Source: Desulfobacter postgatei 2ac9 (lineage in GTDB: Bacteria; Desulfobacterota; Desulfobacteria; Desulfobacterales; Desulfobacteraceae). From it: a DNA stretch of 64,000 nt. The notes beneath the pieces were generated by a model that worked only from the letters and a program-made list of their open reading frames with translations, was not told the origin of the DNA and did not search any database. A program made the position numbers and the translations under genes. Positions 57,084 to 64,000 of the stretch are shown piece after piece. The DNA is taken from NCBI RefSeq assembly GCF_000233695.2, contig NZ_CM001488.1, forward strand, positions 460,049 to 524,048, given 5' to 3'. How positions within the stretch are numbered: the first letter of the stretch is position 1; each line of letters begins with the position of its first letter.

Positions 57084-58673
57084 TTATTTGAGCAGTAGAT
57101 CCATGGATTTACGTTTGTCTTCCGCATAAATTCTTCGCAGTCTCGGCTTTTCTATTTTACCGGTGGGGTTTCTGGGTACATCGCCGAAAAATATTTTTTT
57201 CAGTTGCTTGTACCTGGGAAGCTTGCTCTGGAAATCAAGAACATCCTGTTCGCACATCATGGTATTGGGCTTAAGGCTGATAATTCCGGTAGGGATCTCT
57301 CCTAAACGTTCGTCTGGCACACCGATTACCGCAATATCCCGGATTTTTTCATGTTTGAGAAAGAAATTTTCAATTTCCACAGGAAAAATGTTTTCCCCGC
57401 CATAGATGATCACATCCTTTTTGCGGTCCACAAGCCAGATAAATCCGTCTTTGTCGTACCTGGCCATGTCCCCTGTAAACAACCAGCCGTCTTTTATGGT
57501 TTTGGCCGTGGCTTCCGGGTCTTTGTAGTACGCTTTCATCACCCCGGGGCCTTTGACAATAAGCTCTCCGGTTTCACCAAAGGGCAGTTGGCTGCCCTGC
57601 TTGTCTACAATTCGGGCTTGCCATCCATATCCGGGAAGGCCGACGGGGCCGATACGGTCCGCATTTTCCACGCCTAAATGGACACATCCGGGGCCTGATG
57701 ATTCGGTTAATCCGTAATTGGTGTCGTAATCCTGACCCGGGAAATGTTTGCGCCAGTTCAGGATCAGGCTTGGGGGCACGGGCTGGGCCCCGATGTGCAT
57801 GAGGCGCCACTGGGAAAGGTTGTAGTCGGCTGGTTTGATTTGCCCACTGTCAATGGCAATGACAATGTCATGGGCCCAGGGCACGAGCAGCCACACAATG
57901 GTGCACTTTTCTTCGGAGACTGCCTCAATGATCCATTCCGACTTGACGCCGTTGAGCAGGACGCATTTCCCTCCCACCAGAAAAGAACCCATCCAGTGCA
58001 TTTTGGCACCGGTATGGTAAAGGGGCGGGATACACAGGAATACATCATCATGGGTTTGGCGGTGGTGGTCATTTTCCACGTCACATGCATGCCTCAAGGC
58101 CCTGTGGGTGTGCAGAACCGCCTTGGGGGTGCCGGTGGTACCGGAGGTGAAATACAGGGCAGCATCGTCTTCAGGGGTTATTTCCACGTCCGGAGGTGTG
58201 AGCCTGTCCGCCTCACAGATAAATTGTTTAAAAGAACAGGCCCAGTCCGGGCAATCGTTTTCCGGCTCTGTATATATCCACAATTCCACAAATTGGGATA
58301 ATTCCTGCCTGATTTCTTCCAGCCGGTCCACAAATTCCGGTCCGAAAATAAAAATCTTGGCTTCTGCGGTTACGGTGCACAAACGGATTTTGTCTGATTC
58401 AAACCTGAAATTCAGGGGAACGATCCAGGCCCCGGTATATAATACACCGAAATAGATGGGCAGCCATTCGAGGCAATTGGTCATCAGCTGGACCACTTTA
58501 TCCCCTTTTTTAACGCCCTTTGCCTGCAGGGCATTGGCTGTCTGAACGCTTTGCCCGTAAAAGTCGGACCAGGTGATTTGTGTTCGCCGGCCTGTGGCCG
58601 GGGTTCGTTCAATTAATGCTGCTTTTTCCGGATAAAGAGCGTTGTTCTGCCGGAGGATATCAGTAATTATCAT
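57084..58673 (-). CDS. Long/medium-chain acyl-CoA ligase (AMP-forming)
   Basis: 529 residues. The ANL motifs are canonical: LYFTSGTTGTPKAVLHTH (A3), YGLTESSGPG (A5), LFTGDMARYDKDGFIWLVDR (A7), KKDVIIYGGENIFPVEIE (A8) and NPTGKIEKPRLRR with the catalytic Lys (A10). It forms acyl-CoA from a carboxylic acid, ATP and CoA; chain length cannot be told from sequence alone. It contrasts with the degenerate homologue at 48610. It is the first gene of a pair with lolA. Confidence 0.9.
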   Translation of the reverse strand: MIITDILRQNNALYPEKAALIERTPATGRRTQITWSDFYGQSVQTANALQAKGVKKGDKVVQLMTNCLEWLPIYFGVLYTGAWIVPLNFRFESDKIRLCTVTAEAKIFIFGPEFVDRLEEIRQELSQFVELWIYTEPENDCPDWACSFKQFICEADRLTPPDVEITPEDDAALYFTSGTTGTPKAVLHTHRALRHACDVENDHHRQTHDDVFLCIPPLYHTGAKMHWMGSFLVGGKCVLLNGVKSEWIIEAVSEEKCTIVWLLVPWAHDIVIAIDSGQIKPADYNLSQWRLMHIGAQPVPPSLILNWRKHFPGQDYDTNYGLTESSGPGCVHLGVENADRIGPVGLPGYGWQARIVDKQGSQLPFGETGELIVKGPGVMKAYYKDPEATAKTIKDGWLFTGDMARYDKDGFIWLVDRKKDVIIYGGENIFPVEIENFFLKHEKIRDIAVIGVPDERLGEIPTGIISLKPNTMMCEQDVLDFQSKLPRYKQLKKIFFGDVPRNPTGKIEKPRLRRIYAEDKRKSMDLLLK

Positions 58674-58724
58674 GTATAAATGAGTTTAAATAATTTTTTA
58701 AAGTTAATTTACCCTGTAAATAAA

Positions 58725-58759
58725 AATCCTGCCGGGTCAATATAGATTACGGCAGGATT
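58725..58759 (-). terminator. Rho-independent terminator of grpE-dnaK
   Basis: AATCCTGCCG (58725-58734) and CGGCAGGATT (58750-58759) pair perfectly. Read on the minus strand the hairpin is followed by TTTTATTTA, as expected for the end of the dnaK message, about 70 bases past its stop. Confidence 0.8.
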
Positions 58760-58826
58760 ATATTCAACATCAAAAGCCCCTCCTCAATCAGCAATTATAA
58801 TTCGGGGCGGGACCTATCGAGCATTG

Positions 58827-60740
58827 TTATTTATCTTTTTTGACCTCTTCAAAATCCGCATCAACTACATCATCATCGTCACTGGTAGATCCGGCATTCG
58901 TACCGGCGGCTTGTCCGGCCTGGCTGTCTGTCTGCGCCTGCTGGTACATGACTTCGGCCAGCTTGTGGGAGGCCTGGGACAGGGTTTCGATTTTGGCCTT
59001 GATATCCTCAAGGTTGTCGGAGTCTTTGGCCTGCTTCAGCGCCTCGGCCGCGTCCTCAATGGATTTTCTGGTGGCTTCATCGACTTTGCTCCCGTGTTCT
59101 TTCAGGGTTTTTTTGGTTTGGTCCACCAAGGCTTCTGCCTGGTTTTTTGTATCCACCAGTTCTCGTTTCTTTTTATCTTCGTCAGCGTGCAGTTCAGCAT
59201 CTTTAACCATGCGCTGGATTTCATCCTCGCTTAAGCCGGAGGCTGCGGTAATCTGGATGGACTGCTCCTTGCCTGTGGCCTTGTCTTTGGCAGATACATG
59301 AACAATACCGTTGGCATCAATGTCAAAAGTTACCTCAATCTGGGGAACGCCTCTGGGTGCAGGGGGGATGTCGGATAGTTCAAACTGACCCAAGGTCTTA
59401 TTGTCTGCGGCCATCTGTCGTTCGCCCTGGAGTACGTGAATGGAGACGGCCGGCTGGTTGTCGGCTGCCGTGGAAAATACCTGGCTCTTTTTGGTGGGAA
59501 CGGTAGTGTTCTTTTCGATCAGCCGGGTCATCACGCCGCCAAGGGTCTCAATGCCCAGGGAAAGGGGGGTGACATCCAGCAGAAGCACGTCGTTGACATC
59601 ACCCTGGAGCACGCCGGCCTGGACTGCGGCACCCATGGCAACCACCTCATCCGGGTTAACACCCTTATGGGGTTTTTTGCCGAATATTTTTTCAACGCGT
59701 TCCTGAACCGCAGGCATACGGGTCATGCCGCCAACCAGAACCACCTCATCCACATCGCCGGGTTTCATGTGTGCGTCTTTCAGCGCTGTTTTACAGGGCA
59801 TTTCCAGTTTGTCTAAGAGATCGGATACAAGGGACTCCAGTTTCGCTCTGGTCAGTTTAATATCCAGATGCTTGGGGCCGGATGCGTCCGCTGTAATAAA
59901 AGGCAGGTTAATGCTGGTTTCCGTGGAGGTTGATAACTCCATTTTTGCCTTTTCAGCAGCCTCTTTCAGCCGCTGAAGGGCCATTTTATCGTTTCTCAGG
60001 TCAATGCCCTGGTCTTTTTTGAACTCACTTGCCAGATAATCAATGATCCGCAGGTCAAAGTCTTCGCCGCCCAGGTGCGTATCACCGTGGGTGGATTTTA
60101 CTTCAAAAACCCCGTCGCCGATTTCAAGGACAGAGACGTCGAATGTACCTCCGCCAAGGTCAAAAACAGCGATTTTTTCCTCACCTTTTTTATCTAGGCC
60201 ATAGGCCAGGGACGCGGCTGTGGGTTCATTGATAATACGTTTGACTTCCAGGCCTGCGATTTTACCGGCATCCTTGGTTGCCTGACGCTGGCTGTCGTTA
60301 AAGTAGGCCGGGACAGTAATAACGGCCTCGGTTACGGCCTCTCCAAGGTAATCCTCGGCAGTTTTCTTGATATTGGCAAGAATAAACGAGGAAATTTCGG
60401 CAGGGCTGTACTGCTTGCCCCTGATGTTGATCCGAGTATCGCCGTTGGCGGCTGCCTCTATTATATATGGCAGTATGGGAATGTCATTCTGGACTTCCTT
60501 TGAGTTGAATTTCCTGCCGATGAGACGTTTTACACCGAAAATTGTATTTTCCGGGTTTGTTACGGCCTGGCGCTTGGCAGTCTGGCCTACAATACGCTCC
60601 CCGCTTTCAGTGACAGCCACAATGGACGGTGTTGTTCTGCCGCCTTCGGCATTGGTAATAATTTTTACCTCTCCACCGGGTTCCATAACCGCGACACATG
60701 AATTGGTTGTGCCAAGGTCGATTCCAATAATTTTACCCAT
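58827..60740 (-). CDS. dnaK: Molecular chaperone DnaK (Hsp70)
   Basis: 637 residues, normal length. The N-terminus [21 protein letters not shown], the actin-like ATPase motifs [17 protein letters not shown] and [16 protein letters not shown], the linker region [16 protein letters not shown], and the disordered acidic C-terminus ending in DADFEEVKK are all typical. It works with GrpE, encoded just upstream, and with DnaJ, which is not in the window. Confidence 0.98.
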   Translation of the reverse strand: MGKIIGIDLGTTNSCVAVMEPGGEVKIITNAEGGRTTPSIVAVTESGERIVGQTAKRQAVTNPENTIFGVKRLIGRKFNSKEVQNDIPILPYIIEAAANGDTRINIRGKQYSPAEISSFILANIKKTAEDYLGEAVTEAVITVPAYFNDSQRQATKDAGKIAGLEVKRIINEPTAASLAYGLDKKGEEKIAVFDLGGGTFDVSVLEIGDGVFEVKSTHGDTHLGGEDFDLRIIDYLASEFKKDQGIDLRNDKMALQRLKEAAEKAKMELSTSTETSINLPFITADASGPKHLDIKLTRAKLESLVSDLLDKLEMPCKTALKDAHMKPGDVDEVVLVGGMTRMPAVQERVEKIFGKKPHKGVNPDEVVAMGAAVQAGVLQGDVNDVLLLDVTPLSLGIETLGGVMTRLIEKNTTVPTKKSQVFSTAADNQPAVSIHVLQGERQMAADNKTLGQFELSDIPPAPRGVPQIEVTFDIDANGIVHVSAKDKATGKEQSIQITAASGLSEDEIQRMVKDAELHADEDKKKRELVDTKNQAEALVDQTKKTLKEHGSKVDEATRKSIEDAAEALKQAKDSDNLEDIKAKIETLSQASHKLAEVMYQQAQTDSQAGQAAGTNAGSTSDDDDVVDADFEEVKKDK

Positions 60741-60762
60741 AACAATTCCTTTCTAAATATCT

Positions 60763-61368
60763 TTATTCTTCTTCAGTAGGTTCTTGAGTCTGCGTTTCAA
60801 CTCTTTTTGAGACAACCACCATGGCTGGTCTGAGCAGTCTGTCATGCAGCAGATATCCTTTTTGCAGGACATCGGTGACGGTATTGTCCGGAACATCATT
60901 ATTCTGTGCATGGGTGACGGCCTGATGAAAATTGGGGTCAAAGGGTTGATTTTCTGCCTCAACCGGCTTTACGCTGAAGGATTCAAACAGCTTGAGGAGT
61001 TCTTTGTGCGTCAGTTTTACGCCTTCAAGCAGGCTGGTTTCCTCCACGGCATCCGTTGCCGAGCCAATGGCCCTCTCAAGGTTATCCACCACTGAGAGAA
61101 GCTGTCTAAAAACGGTTTCATTGGCAAATTTCTTGAAATCATCAATTTCTCTTTGCTTGCGTTTCTTGAAATTTTCAAATTCAGCAGATAATCTGAGCAC
61201 CTTATCTTTTTCCGCATTTAATTGATCTTCAACCCCTTTGTGATCATCCTTTCCTTCCGGGTTATTTCCTTCATCGGAATTTTTTTGCTCGTCTGTCTCA
61301 GGAGTATCCGGGGAATCTGTTTTTTCCTCTTTCCCGTCAGCTTTGTTTTTATTCTCTTTGAGTACCAA
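60763..61368 (-). CDS. grpE: Nucleotide exchange factor GrpE
   Basis: 201 residues. An acidic Glu/Lys-rich N-terminus is followed by the long dimer helix (EKDKVLRLSAEFENFKKRK) and the β-wing motif FDPNFHQAV with VLQKGYLLHDRLLRPAMVVVS. It releases ADP from DnaK. It lies 22 bases upstream of dnaK. No hrcA or CIRCE palindrome is visible upstream. Confidence 0.96.
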   Translation of the reverse strand: MVLKENKNKADGKEEKTDSPDTPETDEQKNSDEGNNPEGKDDHKGVEDQLNAEKDKVLRLSAEFENFKKRKQREIDDFKKFANETVFRQLLSVVDNLERAIGSATDAVEETSLLEGVKLTHKELLKLFESFSVKPVEAENQPFDPNFHQAVTHAQNNDVPDNTVTDVLQKGYLLHDRLLRPAMVVVSKRVETQTQEPTEEE

Positions 61369-61434
61369 TGTATTTGCTCCAAAATCCCTTATTTTAAGTG
61401 TTTAAAAGTTAATTGAATGATAAATTATGGCTGA

Positions 61435-61462
61435 AAAATAAGTCTGTTTGAAAACATGTCAA
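61435..61462 (-). promoter_or_regulatory. σ70-type promoter for grpE-dnaK
   Basis: On the minus strand a perfect TTGACA (61462-61457) is followed after 16 bases by TATTTT (61440-61435). It sits about 65-95 bases before the grpE start, directly behind the T-rich end of the SRP RNA gene. No heat-shock consensus was recognised. Confidence 0.55.
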
Positions 61463-61506
61463 GATATAAAAGGGAGGTAAAAAAAGAAAACCCGGCTGAC
61501 CAAATA

Positions 61507-61631
61507 GGACGGATAATTGCGTGACCGGGATCGATCCACGACACTGAAGGTATCACTTATCGCTGCTTCCTTCCGGACCTGACGAGGTTCATGGCCTTCG
61601 GTTACGAGGCGACCGATCAGAATTATCCGCC
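61507..61631 (-). ncRNA. ffs: 4.5S (small type) signal recognition particle RNA
   Basis: The minus strand carries the universal domain IV core CGTCAGGTCCGGAAGGAAGC with the facing GCAGC loop strand. The ends pair as GGCGGATAATT (5' end at 61631) and AATTATCCGTCC (3' end near 61507), giving an RNA of about 125 nt. A T-rich run (61480-61494) follows as a terminator. Its 5' end overlaps a 7-bp hairpin CCCGACT/AGTCGGG at 61630-61648. It binds Ffh for co-translational targeting. Confidence 0.92.
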
Positions 61632-61813
61632 CGACTTGATCAGTCGGGAAGTTTTATTTTATACGTGGTTTTAAATTAAAATTCAAGGTGAAAATAAATG
61701 TGAAATTTTTAATTGGTTTTAAATTTGAAGATAATTTTTGGATTTGAACAAAAATAGATTTTAAGTTAGTATGTAAATTTAAGTCAACTTCGTCATTTTA
61801 AAAGGAGAGAAAG

Positions 61814-62119
61814 ATGAGTGAAATAGTCAATAGCGCGGACCAGACTATAGTGAAGCCCGGCGAAGATGTGGTGGCGTCCATGGCTGAAGCTTTTAAGGGG
61901 GAACTGCTTTCCGCCGTCGATTCCTCCCAGGGTACTTTGGTTATTGATCTTGACGGCGTGAACATGGTCGATTCCGTTGGTATTGGCGTGATTATTGCTG
62001 CCCATAATTCCCTGAGCCATTCCAATCGTAAGTTAAAGGTCATCAATGTTGCACAGGATATTTACGGTCTATTTTCAACCATGAGGCTGAACCGCCGTTT
62101 TACCGTGGAAGCGGCTTAA
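61814..62119 (+). CDS. STAS-domain protein (anti-σ factor antagonist type)
   Basis: 101 residues, a single STAS domain: TIVKPGEDVVASMAEAFKGE, then LVIDLDGVNMVDSVGIGVII with the phosphorylatable Ser in DSVG, and LKVINVAQDIYGLFSTMRL. AAAGGAGAG precedes the ATG. Such proteins bind an RsbW/SpoIIAB-like kinase in partner-switch signalling. No kinase lies in this window; it is followed by a small lipoprotein gene. Confidence 0.88.
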   Translation: MSEIVNSADQTIVKPGEDVVASMAEAFKGELLSAVDSSQGTLVIDLDGVNMVDSVGIGVIIAAHNSLSHSNRKLKVINVAQDIYGLFSTMRLNRRFTVEAA

Positions 62120-62143
62120 TAGTCTCAAAGGCAGGATAGCTCA

Positions 62144-62503
62144 ATGCGTTTTTTTTTGATCCCTTTTCTGGTTTCTCTCATGGCTGTATTGACTGCCTGT
62201 AACAGCGAGGACGACAATTACTCCGGTGTCGGTAAGCTCATCGCTGATAGAAATAAGATGCGCTATCAGCTGGCTGAAGAAACAGGAAACAATAAAGGCA
62301 AAACAGAAGCATCGAATCAAAGCATTGATTCTGTCTCCAAAGATGCTTCAGAGAGGCTTGCCCGTAAAAAAGAATTATTAACGAACGGATTGGATGAAAA
62401 ACAAATCGTTATCGTTGACTCCTCCTCCGGAGAACCCCTTGGTCAAGGGGTTGCTTATGTAAACCAAAAAGGCGAAATTATAAAAATTAAATTATCCAAT
62501 TAA
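62144..62503 (+). CDS. Small predicted lipoprotein
   Basis: 119 residues with a signal peptide and lipobox (MRFFLIPFLVSLMAVLTAC-N). The mature chain is polar (KLIADRNKMRYQLAEETG, then a Lys/Ser/Glu-rich stretch) and ends with a small β-rich part (QIVIVDSSSGEPLGQGVAYV). No known domain. The start is 24 bases past the STAS stop, so co-transcription is likely. The residue after Cys is Asn, so the Asp sorting rule for inner-membrane retention does not apply. Confidence 0.7.
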   Translation: MRFFLIPFLVSLMAVLTACNSEDDNYSGVGKLIADRNKMRYQLAEETGNNKGKTEASNQSIDSVSKDASERLARKKELLTNGLDEKQIVIVDSSSGEPLGQGVAYVNQKGEIIKIKLSN

Positions 62504-62757
62504 TAAATGCGGATGTTTCTGTATTGGTCAGACCTGCGTCAGCTTCTTTCCGAGGTTTTCGATTCCGGTGTTGGCTTCACAACTGCTTTCAACAATTTTT
62601 TTTTCAAACATGTCAAGGTCTTCGATGGCTATCCCCAGATCATTGAGCCGGTGTTCCTTATTCACGCCGTTGGTATAAATTCTCTTGTTTTGAACCTAAA
62701 TGTCTGACATTAAATAGGGGCCGGATTTTAACCGTCTCAAATCATAGGAGTGTGCTT

Positions 62758-64000
62758 ATGCTGTCAGAACTTTTCAGTCCCATCCGAATCCAGCACATGG
62801 AAGTGAAAAATCGGCTGCTTATGTCGGCCATGAGTATTAATTTCGGCGTGGATGAGAATTGCCATGTCACGGACCAGCTTACGGAATACTTCGCGACCCG
62901 GGCCAAAGGCGGTGTCGGCATGATACTTGTGGGCGGTGGCGGGGTTCACCCCAGCGGCCAGGAACTGCCGGATCTTCCCCAGATGTATGAAGATTCTTGT
63001 ATTCCTTCCCTGAAAAGAATGGTGAACCGGATTAAGGAATATGATGTCTGTTTCGGGGTTCAGTTGCTTCACGGCGGCCGGCAGTCCTATCTGCCGGAAA
63101 AAGTGGCACCTTCGGCTATACCGGCGCCTGCCGTGGTTAAGGGCCCCGTTCGTGCCCTGGAAATAGAGGAGATAAAAAACCTTGCCATTTGCTTTGGACA
63201 GGCGGCCCGGCGGTGTCGGGAGGCCGGGTTTGATTTTATAGAATTGCACGGTGCCCATGGATATCTGATCAACCAGTTCCTGGCACCAAATTCCAATATC
63301 CGCACCGATCAATATGGCGGCAGTTTCGAGAATCGCACCCGATTTTTGTTTGAGGTGATTGATGCGGTAAAGCATACCGCAGGTAAGGACTATCCTGTGG
63401 GAATCCGCATCAATGGCAACGATTATATTGAAAACGGGTGGGAACTTAAAGATACCCTGCGCATTGCCCCCCTCTTGGAAAAGGCCGGGGTGGCCTATAT
63501 CCATGTGTCCGGCGGTGTTTATGGATCCACGGAGTTGACTATCCCGTCCATGTATACGCCCCAGGGGTGTTTTATTCATATGGCTGAGGCGGTCAAGCAG
63601 GTGGTCAATGTGCCTGTAATCACCGTAGGACGGATCAAGGACCCTGAGATGGCCAATGCCGTCATCAGGGATGGGAAAGCGGATATGGTGGCATTGGGAC
63701 GTTCCATTATTGCAGATCCGGAATATCCGAATAAGGCCAAATCCGGAAAAGCCTCCCTTATCCGGCCCTGTGTGGGGTGCTGCCTGGGGTGTATCCATGC
63801 CGTGCTTGCCAAGGAACCAGGTTCCTGTGTGGTCAATCCCGATGTGGGTCGGGAATATAAACTGGCCCAAGAAAAGGCACCGGAAAAAAGTCAGAAAATT
63901 CTTGTGGCCGGGGCCGGGCCTTCCGGGCTTGCTGCCGCAAGGATGTTTGCCCAAAGGGGGCATGAGGTGAAAATATTGGAAAAAGGTTCCGAGCAGGGCG
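62758..64000 (+). CDS. NADH:flavin oxidoreductase / 2,4-dienoyl-CoA reductase-like, truncated at window end
   Basis: At least 414 residues, from the ATG at 62758 with AGGAG upstream. The FMN TIM barrel (about 1-330) begins LFSPIRIQHMEVKNRLLMSA and has FIELHGAHGYLINQFLAP, NIRTDQYGGSFENRTRF and ALGRSIIADPEYPNK. It is followed by the [4Fe-4S] cysteines in CVGCCLGCIHAVLAKEPGSC (about 339-358). The FAD-binding part starts with ILVAGAGPSGLAAARMFAQ. This is the layout of dienoyl-CoA reductase, trimethylamine dehydrogenase and bile-acid enoate reductases. The substrate cannot be told. The C-terminus lies beyond 64000. Confidence 0.9.
   Translation, partial: MLSELFSPIRIQHMEVKNRLLMSAMSINFGVDENCHVTDQLTEYFATRAKGGVGMILVGGGGVHPSGQELPDLPQMYEDSCIPSLKRMVNRIKEYDVCFGVQLLHGGRQSYLPEKVAPSAIPAPAVVKGPVRALEIEEIKNLAICFGQAARRCREAGFDFIELHGAHGYLINQFLAPNSNIRTDQYGGSFENRTRFLFEVIDAVKHTAGKDYPVGIRINGNDYIENGWELKDTLRIAPLLEKAGVAYIHVSGGVYGSTELTIPSMYTPQGCFIHMAEAVKQVVNVPVITVGRIKDPEMANAVIRDGKADMVALGRSIIADPEYPNKAKSGKASLIRPCVGCCLGCIHAVLAKEPGSCVVNPDVGREYKLAQEKAPEKSQKILVAGAGPSGLAAARMFAQRGHEVKILEKGSEQG

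Noticed and set aside
62513-62660. Small minus-strand open frame ending NLGKKLTQV in the gap before the flavoenzyme gene
   Set aside because: Plausible helical composition but only a GTG start, no ribosome-binding site and no family; not supported enough to list.
62764-63963. 399-codon minus-strand open frame
   Set aside because: Antisense to the flavin oxidoreductase, whose motifs are unmistakable on the plus strand.

Overview
The window looks like a chromosomal segment of a sulfate-reducing desulfobacterium, most likely of the Desulfobacteraceae. This is an inference. It rests on the mix of a predicted selenoprotein, a σ54-driven gln operon, butyrate-kinase/phosphotransacylase genes, acyl-CoA ligases and an old-yellow-enzyme/dienoyl-CoA-reductase type enzyme. 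No 16S or dissimilatory sulfate-reduction gene is present to prove it.

Layout. (1) 1-2171: tail of an unknown gene, an ornithine-aminotransferase-like gene with a strong terminator, a scrap of an NtrC-type regulator, and an ArsC/Spx-like gene whose reading frame is complete only if an in-frame UGA is read as selenocysteine. (2) 2283-6380: a mobile-element graveyard. It holds a RAYT-type transposase pseudogene split by a 3.2-kb IS21-family element, followed by the 5' part of a group II intron. (3) 6474-10076: polyphosphate:AMP phosphotransferase, an HNH nuclease and an AT-rich TPR protein. (4) 10627-18909: nitrogen/carbon node with a receiver-PEP/pyruvate-binding fusion, NADP-type glutamate dehydrogenase, a GAF-LuxR regulator and a large NAD-type glutamate dehydrogenase. 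(5) 19012-21459: an NMT1/SsuA-type ABC importer. (6) 21835-29215: YkgJ-like protein, then the envelope operon ftsE-ftsX-envC-ctp-polysaccharide deacetylase, tatD and tatA. (7) 29471-34148: glnD-glnB-glnA behind a perfect -24/-12 σ54 promoter. (8) 34305-36834: lytic transglycosylase, PLDc_N protein, tRNA-Glu(CTC) and a periplasmic binding protein. (9) 36832-43400: three insertion sequences, one nested in another, lying between two convergent genes whose original ends can be reconstructed. (10) 43392-50421: GGDEF-EAL protein, a fused butyrate kinase-phosphate butyryltransferase, and an acyl-CoA-synthetase homologue lacking its ATP-loop motif. (11) 50750-55369: heterodimeric ABC exporter, then an AT-rich pair made of a dCTP-deaminase-like protein without the catalytic Glu and a small membrane protein. 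(12) 55393-64000: nadA, lolA, acyl-CoA ligase, grpE-dnaK, 4.5S SRP RNA, STAS protein, lipoprotein and a truncated OYE-family flavoenzyme.

How genes work together. Glutamate and glutamine metabolism dominate: aminotransferase, two glutamate dehydrogenases with a regulator, and GlnD/PII/GlnA. Energy-rich acyl groups form a second theme: Buk-Ptb fusion, ACS-like protein, acyl-CoA ligase and polyphosphate:AMP phosphotransferase. The two IS21 copies (about 3.2 kb, nearly identical, opposite orientation, about 32.6 kb apart) could invert everything between them. The most notable items are the UGA-containing ArsC-like gene, the Buk-Ptb fusion beside an ACS-like pseudoenzyme candidate, and the Dcd-like/membrane protein pair.
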